Assembly: GCF_004217115.1 (NCBI RefSeq)
Contig: NZ_SHKN01000001.1
Span: forward strand, 809,781-873,780
Direction of reading: 5' to 3'
DNA length: 64,000 bases
Source of the DNA: Ancylomarina subtilis
GTDB lineage: Bacteria > Bacteroidota > Bacteroidia > Bacteroidales > Marinifilaceae
Of the stretch, positions 1-9,670 are shown piece by piece (the stretch's first letter is position 1; every line of letters begins with the position of its first letter). The translations under genes were made by a program, and so were the position numbers. A model generated the notes under the pieces. That model was not told where the DNA came from and searched no databases. It worked only from the letters and a program-made list of their open reading frames with translations.

Positions 1-1056
1 CAATTCCACATCAAAACAGCCATCATCCTGTTTGATATTTAATTCATGCCTTGCCGGATAGATTAGTTCAAGTCGTTTACGAAGATTTTCCAACCCAATT
101 CCCCCATTTCCTTTAGAAGCATTGGTGATTCGAATCGGATTTTTAATCCTAAAACAAAAATCATCGTCTAAATCAAGATGTATTGCAATAGTACTCGCCA
201 CATCATCTTTTCTATCGGTATGCTTAAAGGCATTCTCAACCAAAGGCAAAAGCAGCAAAGGCGCTATCATTTCGTTCATTTGCTTGCCAACTTCAAGATC
301 GATATCCAGAAAAATTGCTTCACCAAAACGTCCCTTTTGAATGTTTGCATAATTTTCAACCAATTCAATCTCTTTATATATGGGAACAAATTTGGTATTG
401 CATCCATAAAGCGTATAATCCAATATTTCAGAAAGAAGCATAATCATCCGAGGCGTTTCTTCTGACTTTTCAAGACTCAATCCATAAATACTATTTAAGG
501 AGTTGAATAAAAAATGAGGATTGACTTGAGCTTTCAATAAATTTAATTCTGCCTCCTTAAGACGCAATTCAGTCTCTACCTTTATCTTATCCTGTTGTTC
601 TCTTAATCGTTGTTCTTGCAAACTTCTTTGAAGCTGGCGATAGGCAACTCCAACCAAAATCACAAAGTATAAACCAACGAGAAAAAAACGCACATCCATG
701 GTTGCAGGATCAATTCCCACAAGAGAATAATTCCAAACTAAAACAAAAAGACCTGCAATGATTAAAGTTTCAATACTCAGAGATAAACACAGCAGGTAAA
801 ATAGATACAAGCCAAACCTAAAATAACGCTTGGTTAATAAGTAACGTGGAATTATAAAATTATTTAAAATACGCGTACAAACGTAAGCAAGAGGCACAAA
901 ACAAAGACAAAAAATTAATGCATTATAATAATCCTGGCTATACAAACCGAAAAAGACAGATATAAACAAAAAAGCCATAGACCAAGTCAACAGAGATAGA
1001 GCTGTTCTTCTCCAGTTTACAAGATTCCTATTAAGCAAAGTTGAAATTTTCATCAT
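1..1056 (-). CDS. LytS/YesM-type sensor histidine kinase, 3' end cut by window edge
   Basis: The reading frame is open from an ATG at 1056 to the left edge, so the C-terminus is missing. The first ~150 residues hold about four hydrophobic segments, followed by a Q/E/R-rich coiled stretch and then the His_kinase motif QVNPHFLFNSLNSIYG, with the phospho-acceptor His at about residue 181. The end of the frame (GNGGIGLENLRKRL) is the ATP-binding G-box of this family. Such kinases normally pair with a LytTR-type response regulator, which would be expected just beyond position 1 (inference). A second ATG lies one codon downstream of the chosen start. The inducing signal is unknown. Confidence 0.9.
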   Translation of the reverse strand, partial: MMKISTLLNRNLVNWRRTALSLLTWSMAFLFISVFFGLYSQDYYNALIFCLCFVPLAYVCTRILNNFIIPRYLLTKRYFRFGLYLFYLLCLSLSIETLIIAGLFVLVWNYSLVGIDPATMDVRFFLVGLYFVILVGVAYRQLQRSLQEQRLREQQDKIKVETELRLKEAELNLLKAQVNPHFLFNSLNSIYGLSLEKSEETPRMIMLLSEILDYTLYGCNTKFVPIYKEIELVENYANIQKGRFGEAIFLDIDLEVGKQMNEMIAPLLLLPLVENAFKHTDRKDDVASTIAIHLDLDDDFCFRIKNPIRITNASKGNGGIGLENLRKRLELIYPARHELNIKQDDGCFDVEL

Positions 1057-1400
1057 AGCAGTTACGAAAATAGATATTTTAGTCTGAAGCAAAAACCTTT
1101 TACTTATGATATACGACAAACAGCCAAATTATAAGCTTAACGACAAAACAATATCATTTACATGATCGAAGAAACCTTTTACACATCACACACAAACCTC
1201 CAACAAACAAAGCATTATGATACAACATCATAAAATTCGTATAACATATGAAAACGATTGACTTGTATATAAAAAACAACTTAACCTTATTTATATGTTA
1301 TTCATCTTAACTCTTTACCTATTAAACGCAATAAATTTGAAAAGAAATTAACAAGCGATAGGTTTGATTCGTATTTTTGTTTAACCTAAACTTTTAAAAC
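1057..1400. other. Intergenic region between divergent genes
   Basis: About 340 AT-rich bases separate the divergent histidine kinase and the ExbB-like gene. No open frame with coding character was seen. A Bacteroidota-like -7 box lies near its right end (separate entry). Confidence 0.6.
1372..1379 (+). promoter_or_regulatory. Candidate -7 promoter box (TATTTTTG)
   Basis: The octamer matches the Bacteroidota primary sigma -7 consensus TAnnTTTG and sits 22 bases before the ATG at 1401. I see no clear -33 TTTG at the usual 19-21 base distance, so this is tentative. Confidence 0.35.
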
Positions 1401-1772
1401 ATGATCGATCTTTTCTTTCAAGGCGGTACCCTATTCATGACTGTTATAGTGCTTACCGGACTGGGCGCCATTATATGGTCACTATTAACTTTAATCAAGT
1501 TTCTAAAACTTGGTTTTGTTACGAAACGACATTTAGATGCCATTTTATTCTTAGGAAGTATAAGTTTTTTCCTCGGCCTTCTTGGTCAAGGTATAGGCCT
1601 TTCAAATGCCCTTAATTCCATTCAAGATGTCCCATCAGTTTCACCAGCAGCAGTTGTTGGCGGATTAAAAGTAAGTATGATCCCACCTTTAACAGGTGCC
1701 ATACTATTCTCTGTCGCGGGCATTTTCTGGTTCATTTTACATTACATGAATGCTAGAAAACAAGAAGCTTAG
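1401..1772 (+). CDS. Small MotA/TolQ/ExbB-like membrane protein
   Basis: This 123-residue protein has three hydrophobic segments (about residues 8-35, 45-68 and 93-117). The central loop and last helix (PAAVVGGLKVSMIPPLTGAILFS, read in part) resemble the pore-lining part of MotA/TolQ/ExbB proton channels, where a GL-K-hydrophobic-T pattern precedes the last helix. It is much shorter than ExbB (~240 aa). There is no ExbD, TonB or MotB partner nearby, so a role in energising another complex is only inferred. It is a single-gene unit with its own terminator at 1807. A generic small membrane protein is the alternative. Confidence 0.6.
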   Translation: MIDLFFQGGTLFMTVIVLTGLGAIIWSLLTLIKFLKLGFVTKRHLDAILFLGSISFFLGLLGQGIGLSNALNSIQDVPSVSPAAVVGGLKVSMIPPLTGAILFSVAGIFWFILHYMNARKQEA

Positions 1773-1806
1773 AAAGCCACTGGGACTAAAATAACCTACT
1801 AATTTA

Positions 1807-1840
1807 GCCACAATTTCAATATTGAGATTGTGGCATTTTT
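1807..1840 (+). terminator. Intrinsic terminator after the ExbB-like gene
   Basis: GCCACAAT pairs with ATTGTGGC around a self-complementary loop core (TCAATATTGA) and is followed by ATTTTT. It lies 35 bases after the stop codon. Confidence 0.8.
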
Positions 1841-1961
1841 ATGAAAGCCTTCAATTCAACACTTTTCAGCTACCCCATCATTCTTTTGGCTTTCCGACCT
1901 TTTTTCAACATAAATTTCTTCTTTCGGCGAATTTGGCTTCCTTTGTGCAAAATTTTATAAT

Positions 1962-3275
1962 ATGCCAATAAAACGTCATCCCAACTTACCTTTTGCGCCT
2001 TCCAAATTCCCTGTCTTTTACGGGTGGATGGCCATGATTGCTGCCACAATAGGAATCATTTGTTCTATCCCTGGTCAGACCATTGGAGTATCTGTCTTTA
2101 CAGATTATTTAATAGATGCTTTGCAACTTTCCCGCGACGCCCTGAGCTCTGCCTATCTGATTGGTACGGCCATGAGTTCATTATTCCTAACCAAGGCTGG
2201 AAAAGTGTATGACCGATTTGGAGCACGATTCACCTCTATTCTTGCTGCAAGCATTCTTGCAATAACACTTTTGCTATTCTCTATAAGCGATCAGATGACT
2301 GCGAGTATTTCGTCCTTGACAAATATTTCATTTTCAACAATCAGTTTCATATTGGTATCTGCGTTATTCTTTATACTTCGTTTCTCCGGACAGGGCGTAT
2401 TGACATTAGCATCTCGCAATATGCTGATGAAGTGGTTCAACAAAAGGCGTGGATTAGCCAATAGCATCTCCTCGGGTATTCAATCTTTCGGATTTGCTGT
2501 AGCTCCACTTTTTGTAGCAGGCATTATCCATAGCACCGATTGGAGCGCAGCCTACCTGATTATGGCAGCCATTATTGTTGCGTTTATCGTCTTTGCTTAT
2601 GTTTTCTTTAGAGATAACCCTGAAGAATGTGGACTTATTCCAGATGGAAAAGTAATTGAAGAGAAAAAACAAAAAGCTTTTAAGGATAGTAACAAACAGT
2701 TCACACTAAAAGAAGCAAAGAAAACGCCTATCTTTTGGGTTTATGCGCTAGCCATTGCCTTTAGTGCTTTCTTCATTACAGGCTTCACTTTTAATGTGGT
2801 TTCTATATTCGAGATATCAGGTTATAGCGAACAGAAAGCATTAAGTATTTTCATTCCTGCTTCGCTAATTTCTATCGTTGCTGCCCTGGCAGGAAATGTA
2901 ATAAGCGACTATATGCCACTTAAGCGTATTCTAATTATTTACCTTATGGGATGCTTGCTTTCTTGCATCGGATTATCTTGCCTTTCGCATTGGAGTGGTT
3001 ACTACATTCTGATTCTTGGTAATGGTGTTATGGGAGGTCTTTTCTCTGTGCTGGCTTCGATTACATGGCCCCGTTTTTTCGGACAAGATCATTTGGGTGC
3101 AATTAGTGGATTAGCTATGTCTCTTATGGTATTTGGCTCAGCTATAGCTCCCCTATTCTTTTCTCGTATATTCACCCTAACAGGCAGCTACCAACTTGCC
3201 GGTATCGCTGGTGGGGTATTAGTTCTGATCCTACTTTTGTTCTCTTTAAAGCTGAATAACCCGCAGGAAGATTAA
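1962..3275 (+). CDS. MFS transporter (OFA-like)
   Basis: The 437-residue protein has about twelve hydrophobic segments and a hydrophilic central loop (about residues 222-250) between two six-helix halves, as in the Major Facilitator Superfamily. The loop after helix 2 carries a motif A remnant (GKVYDRFGARF, about residues 80-90). The overall pattern, including PEECGL after helix 6, resembles the oxalate/formate antiporter-like branch, whose members carry small carboxylates or are uncharacterised. The substrate cannot be read from the sequence. It stands alone between terminators. Confidence 0.8.
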   Translation: MPIKRHPNLPFAPSKFPVFYGWMAMIAATIGIICSIPGQTIGVSVFTDYLIDALQLSRDALSSAYLIGTAMSSLFLTKAGKVYDRFGARFTSILAASILAITLLLFSISDQMTASISSLTNISFSTISFILVSALFFILRFSGQGVLTLASRNMLMKWFNKRRGLANSISSGIQSFGFAVAPLFVAGIIHSTDWSAAYLIMAAIIVAFIVFAYVFFRDNPEECGLIPDGKVIEEKKQKAFKDSNKQFTLKEAKKTPIFWVYALAIAFSAFFITGFTFNVVSIFEISGYSEQKALSIFIPASLISIVAALAGNVISDYMPLKRILIIYLMGCLLSCIGLSCLSHWSGYYILILGNGVMGGLFSVLASITWPRFFGQDHLGAISGLAMSLMVFGSAIAPLFFSRIFTLTGSYQLAGIAGGVLVLILLLFSLKLNNPQED

Positions 3276-3343
3276 TCGATAAGTATAAAGTGAAAAAGGT
3301 TAAAGGATAAAAGACATCCTATTAAGCCTTACAAATATATGAA

Positions 3344-3371
3344 GCCCAATTTCTATCATTAGAGATTGGGC
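3344..3371 (+). terminator. Terminator-like hairpin after the MFS gene
   Basis: GCCCAATTTCT pairs with AGAGATTGGGC (11 pairs, one G-T) around ATCATT. The following bases are only moderately T-rich, so efficiency is doubtful. Confidence 0.45.
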
Positions 3372-3551
3372 TGCTCTCATTTCTGCCTCAACCAATTAAC
3401 CCAATTGATTAAAATAGACTATCAAACTCACAAAAAATGAAAAAACTTTCAAAGTATTATTAAACATATATATCATTTCATTACATATTGATTTTTTAGC
3501 TTTTTTTGTTGTTACATAATAAATATTTACACTTAAAAACAACTTATTTTC

Positions 3552-4775
3552 ATGAAAACAAAACTACTTTTATTACTCTGTCTGATAACTATATTAAACT
3601 TTTCGTGTAGTGATGACAATGACGACAAAATCATATTAACAGCTGGAGAGTTAAGTCTTACTGAAGGTCGGTTCGGAGATAAAATAACAATTACAGGAGA
3701 AGGCTTTAGTGAAATAAAAGAGGAAAATATCGTAACCCTTAACGAATTGATAATTCCTGTTGAAGAAGCCACTTCAACAAAGCTCATAATTACTATTCCT
3801 AAAGGTGCAACTACCGGTAAACTAAGTGTAAGAGTGGATGAAGCTAATATTGACTTTGGAATCTTTACTATACGCAAAGAAAAGCTTTTTGTTCTAAAAT
3901 GCATTTTCGATAATGGGGGTGATTATATCATGACAATAGACCCGGAAACCGGGAAGGAAGACTTATTTGTAGAATTACCTAAAATTGAACATGATGTTGA
4001 TCTAATGTACTCGTCTTTATGTTATCTCAGCAAAACAAATGAACTTGTTATAATGAAAAGAGCAGAATGGCCAGTTAAAGATTACTCTGTGCTCAAGATA
4101 AATATCGAAACCAAGACGATTACAGAAAAAGAATTCAAAGAAACACTTAATCTTGAAGACATCAATTTAATATCAGATAGGGAAAGTAACCTGTTCCTAA
4201 TTAAGAACTTTCAATGGACTGAAGAAGACCACAACAAATCATCCATATATCGATTTGATATAGAAACCGGTGAGCAAAAATTACTAACGGAAGTAACAGA
4301 GGATTATATTTTCGGAACCAAAATTATTAAAGAAACTAACGAACTTCTTATAATTACCGATAACGATGGATGGGAAGATCGATCTACAAAGCTTATTAGC
4401 GTTGATTTAAATACTGAGAAACAAAAACTAGTCCCACTAAGCTATCCTAAAAGCCTTTATGGGTTTATCATTGGAACTGACAATAGCATCTATTTGGCAA
4501 ACGAAACGGTATTTGAGCAACAAGTTGATTTATTAAAAATCAACACCCTCACTGGATCTGAAGAAGTTGTTATGGAGTTTTCAGACCCCAAATTATGGTA
4601 TGGACGTCCGACTTTTTACGAAACGAATAATGAAATAATATATTTTTTAGATGACGACAACGATGTAACAAGTGGCATGCTCAAAATAAATCTTACTGAT
4701 AAAACCACAAAAGAAGTCAACATCCTTAATACCGATGAATCCTATTATGGTAATGCTTCTAGTATTTTCATCTAA
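3552..4775 (+). CDS. IPT/TIG-domain lipoprotein
   Basis: The protein has 407 residues. It starts with a signal peptide and lipobox (LLLCLITILNFSC, Cys at 19). The residues after the cysteine are SDDNDDK, an acidic string of the type that serves as a surface-export signal for lipoproteins in Bacteroidota. Residues ~28-100 look like an IPT/TIG immunoglobulin-like domain (GDKITITGEGFSE, then VTLNE, then TGKLSVRVDE). The remainder is a set of ~45-residue repeats with the pattern xxLLxINxxTGxE, suggesting a beta-propeller. No SusC/D genes are adjacent. The function is unknown; surface binding is inferred. Confidence 0.75.
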   Translation: MKTKLLLLLCLITILNFSCSDDNDDKIILTAGELSLTEGRFGDKITITGEGFSEIKEENIVTLNELIIPVEEATSTKLIITIPKGATTGKLSVRVDEANIDFGIFTIRKEKLFVLKCIFDNGGDYIMTIDPETGKEDLFVELPKIEHDVDLMYSSLCYLSKTNELVIMKRAEWPVKDYSVLKINIETKTITEKEFKETLNLEDINLISDRESNLFLIKNFQWTEEDHNKSSIYRFDIETGEQKLLTEVTEDYIFGTKIIKETNELLIITDNDGWEDRSTKLISVDLNTEKQKLVPLSYPKSLYGFIIGTDNSIYLANETVFEQQVDLLKINTLTGSEEVVMEFSDPKLWYGRPTFYETNNEIIYFLDDDNDVTSGMLKINLTDKTTKEVNILNTDESYYGNASSIFI

Positions 4776-4797
4776 CAGACTCTAATCACATTATAAT

Positions 4798-4826
4798 GAA
4801 GACCTCTTAATTGAGGTCTTCTTTTT
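4798..4826 (+). terminator. Intrinsic terminator after the IPT lipoprotein
   Basis: GAAGACCTC and GAGGTCTTC form a perfect 9-bp stem with loop TTAATT, followed by TTTTTA. Confidence 0.9.
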
Positions 4827-4994
4827 ATTTTTACGCCTTCCTCCATAACAAATACCCAAATCTCAAGAAAACATTGTATTCCATCATATTAAATAAGCTT
4901 AAATACTGTTAAAAGTAAAACAATCATATTGTTTAATATTTCCAGCCTAACTACTTTAGAGGAGCTTATTAATAACCTGATCTCCTACTTATAT

Positions 4995-5819
4995 ATGATT
5001 CGAATTCTACTTTTTGTTTTGATTCTTTTCCTTTTCTGCAATTCATCAAGTGCAGCTACACTAACTAATGATTCCATCATCCGTATATCTGGCCAGATTG
5101 TTACAAAATCTGACTTAAGCCCCATCCCATTCTCACACCTTATTATTAAAGGCAAACGAAGTGGACAGATTTGTGATAGCTTGGGTATATTCCATTTACA
5201 GGTTAAACAATCAGATACACTACTCGTTTCAGCCTTAGGCTATAAAACTAAAGAATGGGCTGTTCCATTTATTTTCGGAAGCTCACTCTCCCAATTCTTC
5301 CAAATTCCTTTGGATGAAACCGCTTATTTACTCAATGAAGTTAGTGTATATGCATTGGGAACCTGGGACGAATTTAAAGCTGACTTTCGGAAATTAGAAA
5401 TTAAAAATGAATATGCTCTCAATTCTCAAATAACAAAAGAACTGGCACCTTTCCAGACCAAAAAACCAAATATCGTTCCGCCTCAATATCGCCCTATTAT
5501 CGAAGATCTTAGTGTTTGGGATGCCATTGGTACACCCGCCTCCTTTCTTTTCTCAAAATTCAGCAAGAAGGAAAAAAGAAAACGGAAGGTGGCTAAAATG
5601 ATTCGAAATAAATGGCAAATAAAAATACTAAATCAGTATTACACCAGAGAAATTGTAGCCGCCAACACAGGCTTAAGCGGTGATGAACTAGACAATTTTA
5701 TGGCCTATTGCGGCCCCAAACTAAACATTACTCAAACGACTAGTCAATACGATATACTGGAACAAATCGTAAATCACTATAAAACTTACACTAAACAAAA
5801 AAGAGGCTATCAGTTATAA
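4995..5819 (+). CDS. Secreted protein with carboxypeptidase-regulatory-like domain
   Basis: I start at the ATG at 4995 (274 aa), because it places a good signal peptide (MIRILLFVLILFLFCNSSSA) at the N-terminus. The frame also allows an ATG at 4929. After the signal peptide comes one CarboxypepD_reg-like beta-sandwich (RISGQIVTKSDLSPIPFSHL, then DSLGIFHLQV, then DTLLVSALGYKTKEW), as found at the N-termini of TonB-dependent receptors and in stand-alone envelope proteins of Bacteroidota. The C-terminal ~130 residues are basic and charged, with no recognised domain. The function is unknown, probably periplasmic. Confidence 0.7.
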   Translation: MIRILLFVLILFLFCNSSSAATLTNDSIIRISGQIVTKSDLSPIPFSHLIIKGKRSGQICDSLGIFHLQVKQSDTLLVSALGYKTKEWAVPFIFGSSLSQFFQIPLDETAYLLNEVSVYALGTWDEFKADFRKLEIKNEYALNSQITKELAPFQTKKPNIVPPQYRPIIEDLSVWDAIGTPASFLFSKFSKKEKRKRKVAKMIRNKWQIKILNQYYTREIVAANTGLSGDELDNFMAYCGPKLNITQTTSQYDILEQIVNHYKTYTKQKRGYQL

Positions 5820-6055
5820 GCACCTCTCCCACCATAATGACAAACATTAATTGTTTACCCTCACCCATTCAACACACAACAAACTAATAATCAATCATTC
5901 TAAATAAGAGACAAGCCAGTCTTTTATTTTGCAAACATCTCCTATATTCATAAATTGAGAGAGGCAAAGACCAAAGTGTTCAATGCCTTTTTTATCATTT
6001 TTCGATAAATCTGCATCTAATTTGCATTTATTCTTTCATTAACACTCCGTTAAAA

Positions 6056-7189
6056 ATGGAAAATCAAACAGAACTTCTTTCAGAATTCAAATTCCAAGAC
6101 GAAATAGCCCACACATCTGGCTCTTTATTGAATGATATTACAATCACAACATTACTTGAATCATTGGCTGAAGGTGTTATTTTCATAGACGAGTGGGGCC
6201 GAATTATTTTTATAAATGACCGTATGGCTAAACTAACTGGTTACGACAAACATGAAGTAATCGGACAACACATGAATCTTTTTATACCCTATAAGTTGCA
6301 TCAAATACATCATTTTCATGTTAAAAGTTTCTTCAAGGCCCCGAAAATTCGCCCCATGGGAAAAGAGCTTGAACTGATTGCCAAAAGAAAAGACAATTCG
6401 ACTTTTCCCGTTGAAATCAGCATCAGTTTCCTGGATATGAAATCGGGTAAATTGGGAATCGCTTTTTTAACAGATATCACGACCCGAAAAAAAGCTGAAT
6501 ATGAACTTAAGAAACGAAATCAGGAATTGGATGCCTTCGCACATACGGTTGCGCATGATTTAAATTCATCTTTGGCTGGTACGACTGGTTGCAGTGAAAT
6601 ACTTACAGACCCAAACTATAAACTCTCAAAAGAAGAACAGGACACGTATTTAAAAGAAATTGCACGAAGCAGTAGAAAAATGACCCATATTATCAGTGAA
6701 CTTCTTCTTTTTGCAAGTATGAAAAAAGAAGATGTTGATGTTGTAGAAATCAATATGAAAGAATTAATCGACTCTGCCTGTGATCGATTAAAATATCAGA
6801 TTATAGAAAGAGAAGTACAACTTGAAATTAGCGAAACAATCTCGAATTGTTTGGGATATTCCCTATGGGTTGAAGAAATCTGGTTAAATTTTATCAGCAA
6901 TGCGATTAAATATGGCGGAACAAATCCTAAAATTAAAATATACAGTTCCAAAACAGACAATGGCTATATTAAATATAGCATTGAGGATAATGGCGAAGGC
7001 GTTGCTGATGAACTGAAATGTATTATTTTTAATGAGCATGATAAAAACAAAGACAAGCTCACAAAAGGCACAGGACTTGGCTTGTCTATCGTGAATAGAA
7101 TCATTGAGAAGCTTGATGGCCACCTCTCTCTTGAAACCAAAATTGGACAAGGAAGCATTTTTAGTTTCTATTTAAAAGCACTCAAATAA
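6056..7189 (+). CDS. PAS-domain sensor histidine kinase (orphan)
   Basis: The 377-residue protein lacks membrane segments. Residues ~30-145 form a PAS domain (EGVIFIDEWGRIIFINDRMAKLTGY at its start, read in part; DITTRKKAEYEL at its end). A HisKA segment follows with the H-box AHTVAHDLNSSL (His at about 167). The HATPase_c domain shows an N-box (NFISNAIKYGG), G1 (IEDNGEGV) and G2 (KGTGLGLSIVNRII). It is therefore a complete soluble kinase. No response regulator is adjacent, so its partner is elsewhere. The ligand of the PAS domain is unknown. Confidence 0.9.
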   Translation: MENQTELLSEFKFQDEIAHTSGSLLNDITITTLLESLAEGVIFIDEWGRIIFINDRMAKLTGYDKHEVIGQHMNLFIPYKLHQIHHFHVKSFFKAPKIRPMGKELELIAKRKDNSTFPVEISISFLDMKSGKLGIAFLTDITTRKKAEYELKKRNQELDAFAHTVAHDLNSSLAGTTGCSEILTDPNYKLSKEEQDTYLKEIARSSRKMTHIISELLLFASMKKEDVDVVEINMKELIDSACDRLKYQIIEREVQLEISETISNCLGYSLWVEEIWLNFISNAIKYGGTNPKIKIYSSKTDNGYIKYSIEDNGEGVADELKCIIFNEHDKNKDKLTKGTGLGLSIVNRIIEKLDGHLSLETKIGQGSIFSFYLKALK

Positions 7190-7363
7190 AACAGACTCAA
7201 GGAACTCCTCCAATCGTAGTAATCGTATGACCACTACACTATAATATAGTAGCGTCACTATTACACAAAGTTTCGGTTACGACATCATCCCCTCAACTCA
7301 TCCACAAAAATAAAGCTTAACAAAAATTAACGGCAAACAACTTTTATAAATAGTCCAAAAAAT

Positions 7364-7371
7364 TATCTTTG
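7364..7371 (+). promoter_or_regulatory. Candidate promoter of the Bat operon (TATCTTTG)
   Basis: TATCTTTG is an exact match to the Bacteroidota -7 box TAnnTTTG. A T-rich TTTT at 7342-7345, about 18 bases upstream, could serve as the -33 element. The implied leader before moxR is about 195 bases. The rest of the 380-base gap (7190-7571) shows no ORF that I can support. Confidence 0.45.
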
Positions 7372-7571
7372 TAGGGCACAAAAAATAATTGACATTTTTG
7401 TTGCCCTGAAAAGTTGTTCCAAATCATACTTTTTTTGAATGGAAGTCATTTGATTTCTGAAACAAGACTGTTTTATCAAGTTTTCTTCAGCATTTAACGG
7501 TCTTCAAAAATCAAAGTCTCTCCTTACCAATCAGATTGAATGTTTAATAACAAAAGCAAAATATATTTTTT

Positions 7572-8567
7572 ATGATCCAGACAGTTGATATCAAAGAGCT
7601 AAACGAGCGTATCCAGCAGGAAAGTTCCTTCGTGGATATGATTTCTATGGAAATGAATAAGGTTATTGTTGGACAAAAGCATTTGGTCGAAAGCCTACTG
7701 ATTGGCTTACTTTCCAATGGACACATCCTTCTTGAAGGGGTTCCCGGATTAGCAAAAACCCTTGCTATCAACACCCTTGCTACAACAATTGACGCAGACT
7801 TTAGCCGTATACAATTTACACCAGACCTTTTACCTGCTGATCTTGTAGGTACTATGATCTATTCTCAGAAAAAAGAAGAATTTGTTGTAAAGAAGGGACC
7901 TATTTTTGCCAACTTCATTCTTGCAGATGAGATTAACCGTGCCCCGGCTAAAGTTCAGGCTGCACTATTGGAAGCAATGCAAGAGCGTCAGGTGACTATT
8001 GGTGATCACACCTATAAATTACAAGAGCCTTTCCTTGTAATGGCAACTCAAAACCCTATTGAGCAAGAAGGAACCTATCCACTTCCTGAAGCTCAGGTTG
8101 ACCGTTTTATGCTTAAGGTCGTTATCAACTACCCTAAAAAAGATGAAGAACAAATTATCATGCGTCAGAATCTACTAAAAGCATTCCCTGTTGCCACTCA
8201 AATTCTTAAACCTGAAGACATCATTAAGGCTCGAAGCGTAGTGAAAGATGTATATATGGACGAAAAAATTGAAAAATATATTGTTGATATTATTTTCGCC
8301 ACTCGTTTCCCGGCTGATTATGGCTTAGAAAAATTCAAAGAGATGATTGCCTTTGGTGGATCGCCTCGTGCAAGTATTTCATTGGCATCAGCTGCTAAAG
8401 CATATGCCTTTATCAAGCGTCGTGGTTATGTCATTCCTGAAGATATTCGTGCCGTATGTCACGATGTCCTTCGTCATCGTATTGGTTTAACCTACGAGGC
8501 CGAAGCCAACAACATCACCAGCGAACACATTATCTCTGAAATTTTGAATACTGTTGAAGTACCGTAA
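7572..8567 (+). CDS. moxR: MoxR-family AAA+ ATPase
   Basis: The 331-residue protein has a Walker A motif GVPGLAKT (residues 56-63), a Walker B motif FILADE (115-120), the sensor-1 region ATQNP (158-162) and the MoxR signature EGTYPLPEAQVDRFM. The C-terminal lid includes GGSPRASISL. MoxR ATPases act as chaperone-like partners of von Willebrand A proteins. Here it opens the Bat operon, so its clients are probably BatA and BatB and the DUF58 protein (inference from family and context). The length is typical. Confidence 0.95.
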   Translation: MIQTVDIKELNERIQQESSFVDMISMEMNKVIVGQKHLVESLLIGLLSNGHILLEGVPGLAKTLAINTLATTIDADFSRIQFTPDLLPADLVGTMIYSQKKEEFVVKKGPIFANFILADEINRAPAKVQAALLEAMQERQVTIGDHTYKLQEPFLVMATQNPIEQEGTYPLPEAQVDRFMLKVVINYPKKDEEQIIMRQNLLKAFPVATQILKPEDIIKARSVVKDVYMDEKIEKYIVDIIFATRFPADYGLEKFKEMIAFGGSPRASISLASAAKAYAFIKRRGYVIPEDIRAVCHDVLRHRIGLTYEAEANNITSEHIISEILNTVEVP

Positions 8568-8570
8568 TTC

Positions 8571-8697
8571 AAGGTTAAAGGAAAGAAAGAGAAAATAAGG
8601 ATACAGAAAAAGGATAAAGTGAAAAGATCTCAAGATCGTTCCCTTTCAACTCTAACCTTATACTTTTTCACTTTAACCTTTAAACTTTAACCTTTTC
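8571..8697 (+). repeat. Long imperfect inverted repeat in the moxR-DUF58 spacer
   Basis: The 141-base spacer has a purine-rich left arm and a pyrimidine-rich right arm that are imperfectly complementary. AAGGTTAAAG near 8572 recurs in complement as CTTTAACCTT on the right arm. The apex is GATCTcaAGATC (8626-8637). It has no T-tract directly after it, and the operon continues, so it is more likely an mRNA-processing or stability element than a terminator. Confidence 0.5.
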
Positions 8698-8708
8698 AAA
8701 ATTGTAAA

Positions 8709-9578
8709 ATGGAGACTAGTGAATTATTAAAAAAAGTCCGAAAAATCGAGATCAAAACCAAAGGCTTGTCTCGAAATATATTTGCAGGCGAATACCATTC
8801 TGCATTCAAAGGTAGGGGTATGACCTTTAGCGAGGTTCGCGAATATCAGTACGGCGACGATATTCGTAATATCGACTGGAATGTAACAGCTCGTTACAAT
8901 ACCCCTTTTGTTAAGCTTTTCGAAGAAGAGCGCGAAATGACCGTGATGTTGATGATTGACGTCAGTGGTTCCCGTGAATTTGGAACCATGTCAAAACTCA
9001 AAAAAAATCAAATAACTGAGATAGCTGCTGTACTTGCTTTTTCTGCTATTCAGAATAACGATAAAATTGGTGTCCTATTCTTTTCAGATACTATTGAAAA
9101 GTTCATCCCACCTAAAAAAGGGAAGTCGCATATTCTTCGAATCATTCGGGAATTAATCGATTTTAAACCCGAACATCGCAAAACCGATCTTAATAATGCC
9201 CTTCGCTACCTGACTAAGGCTATTAAAAAGCGCTGTACCACTTTTGTGATATCTGATTTTATAGATGATCAGGATTTTGAGAAAAGCCTGAGTATTGCCA
9301 ACAACAAGCATGATGTCGTTGCCCTGAAAATTTACGATAAACGTGAAGAAGAATTACCTTCAATCGGTCTTGTAAGAATGCTCGATGCCGAAACCCGACA
9401 GTATCAATGGGTGGATACATCAAGTGCCAAGGTAAGGAACGCTCATGCCAAATGGTGGAAAGAAAATCAAGCTAAAATCGAAGAGACTTTTAAACGTTCA
9501 GGTGTAGATGTGGCAAATATCAGAACCGATCAGGATTATGTCCGATCACTAATTGCCCTATTTAAAAGAAGAGCTTAA
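8709..9578 (+). CDS. DUF58 domain protein of the Bat operon
   Basis: The 289-residue soluble protein carries the DUF58 signature YQYGDDIRNIDWNVTARY (about residues 46-63) followed by a vWA-like fold whose MIDAS-type string is DVSGSREF (about residues 84-91). The central part (FVISDFID) fits the same Rossmann-like fold. DUF58 proteins sit directly after moxR in most Bat and related operons and are thought to cooperate with the ATPase. It has no membrane anchor. Its position between moxR and the vWA genes is canonical. Confidence 0.92.
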   Translation: METSELLKKVRKIEIKTKGLSRNIFAGEYHSAFKGRGMTFSEVREYQYGDDIRNIDWNVTARYNTPFVKLFEEEREMTVMLMIDVSGSREFGTMSKLKKNQITEIAAVLAFSAIQNNDKIGVLFFSDTIEKFIPPKKGKSHILRIIRELIDFKPEHRKTDLNNALRYLTKAIKKRCTTFVISDFIDDQDFEKSLSIANNKHDVVALKIYDKREEELPSIGLVRMLDAETRQYQWVDTSSAKVRNAHAKWWKENQAKIEETFKRSGVDVANIRTDQDYVRSLIALFKRRA

Positions 9579-9582
9579 TAAC

Positions 9583-9640
9583 AATTGAGGATTTTTGATT
9601 GATGAATGGATTTCGAATCGCAAATCTGTAATCAGAAATC
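9583..9640 (+). repeat. Repeat AATTGAGGATTTTTGATT with hairpin in Bat spacer
   Basis: The segment 9583-9600 is repeated at 11816-11833 with one difference (AATTGAGGATTATTGATT); both copies lie within ~10 bases of a stop codon in the same operon. Here it also forms the left arm of a hairpin: GATTTTTGATT (9590-9600) pairs with AATCAGAAATC (9630-9640), 11 pairs with one G-T. An inner stem GATTT/AAATC lies at 9609-9626. Confidence 0.6.
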
Positions 9641-9670
9641 TTAAGTAAGTTGAGATTTTAAAGAAATAAG

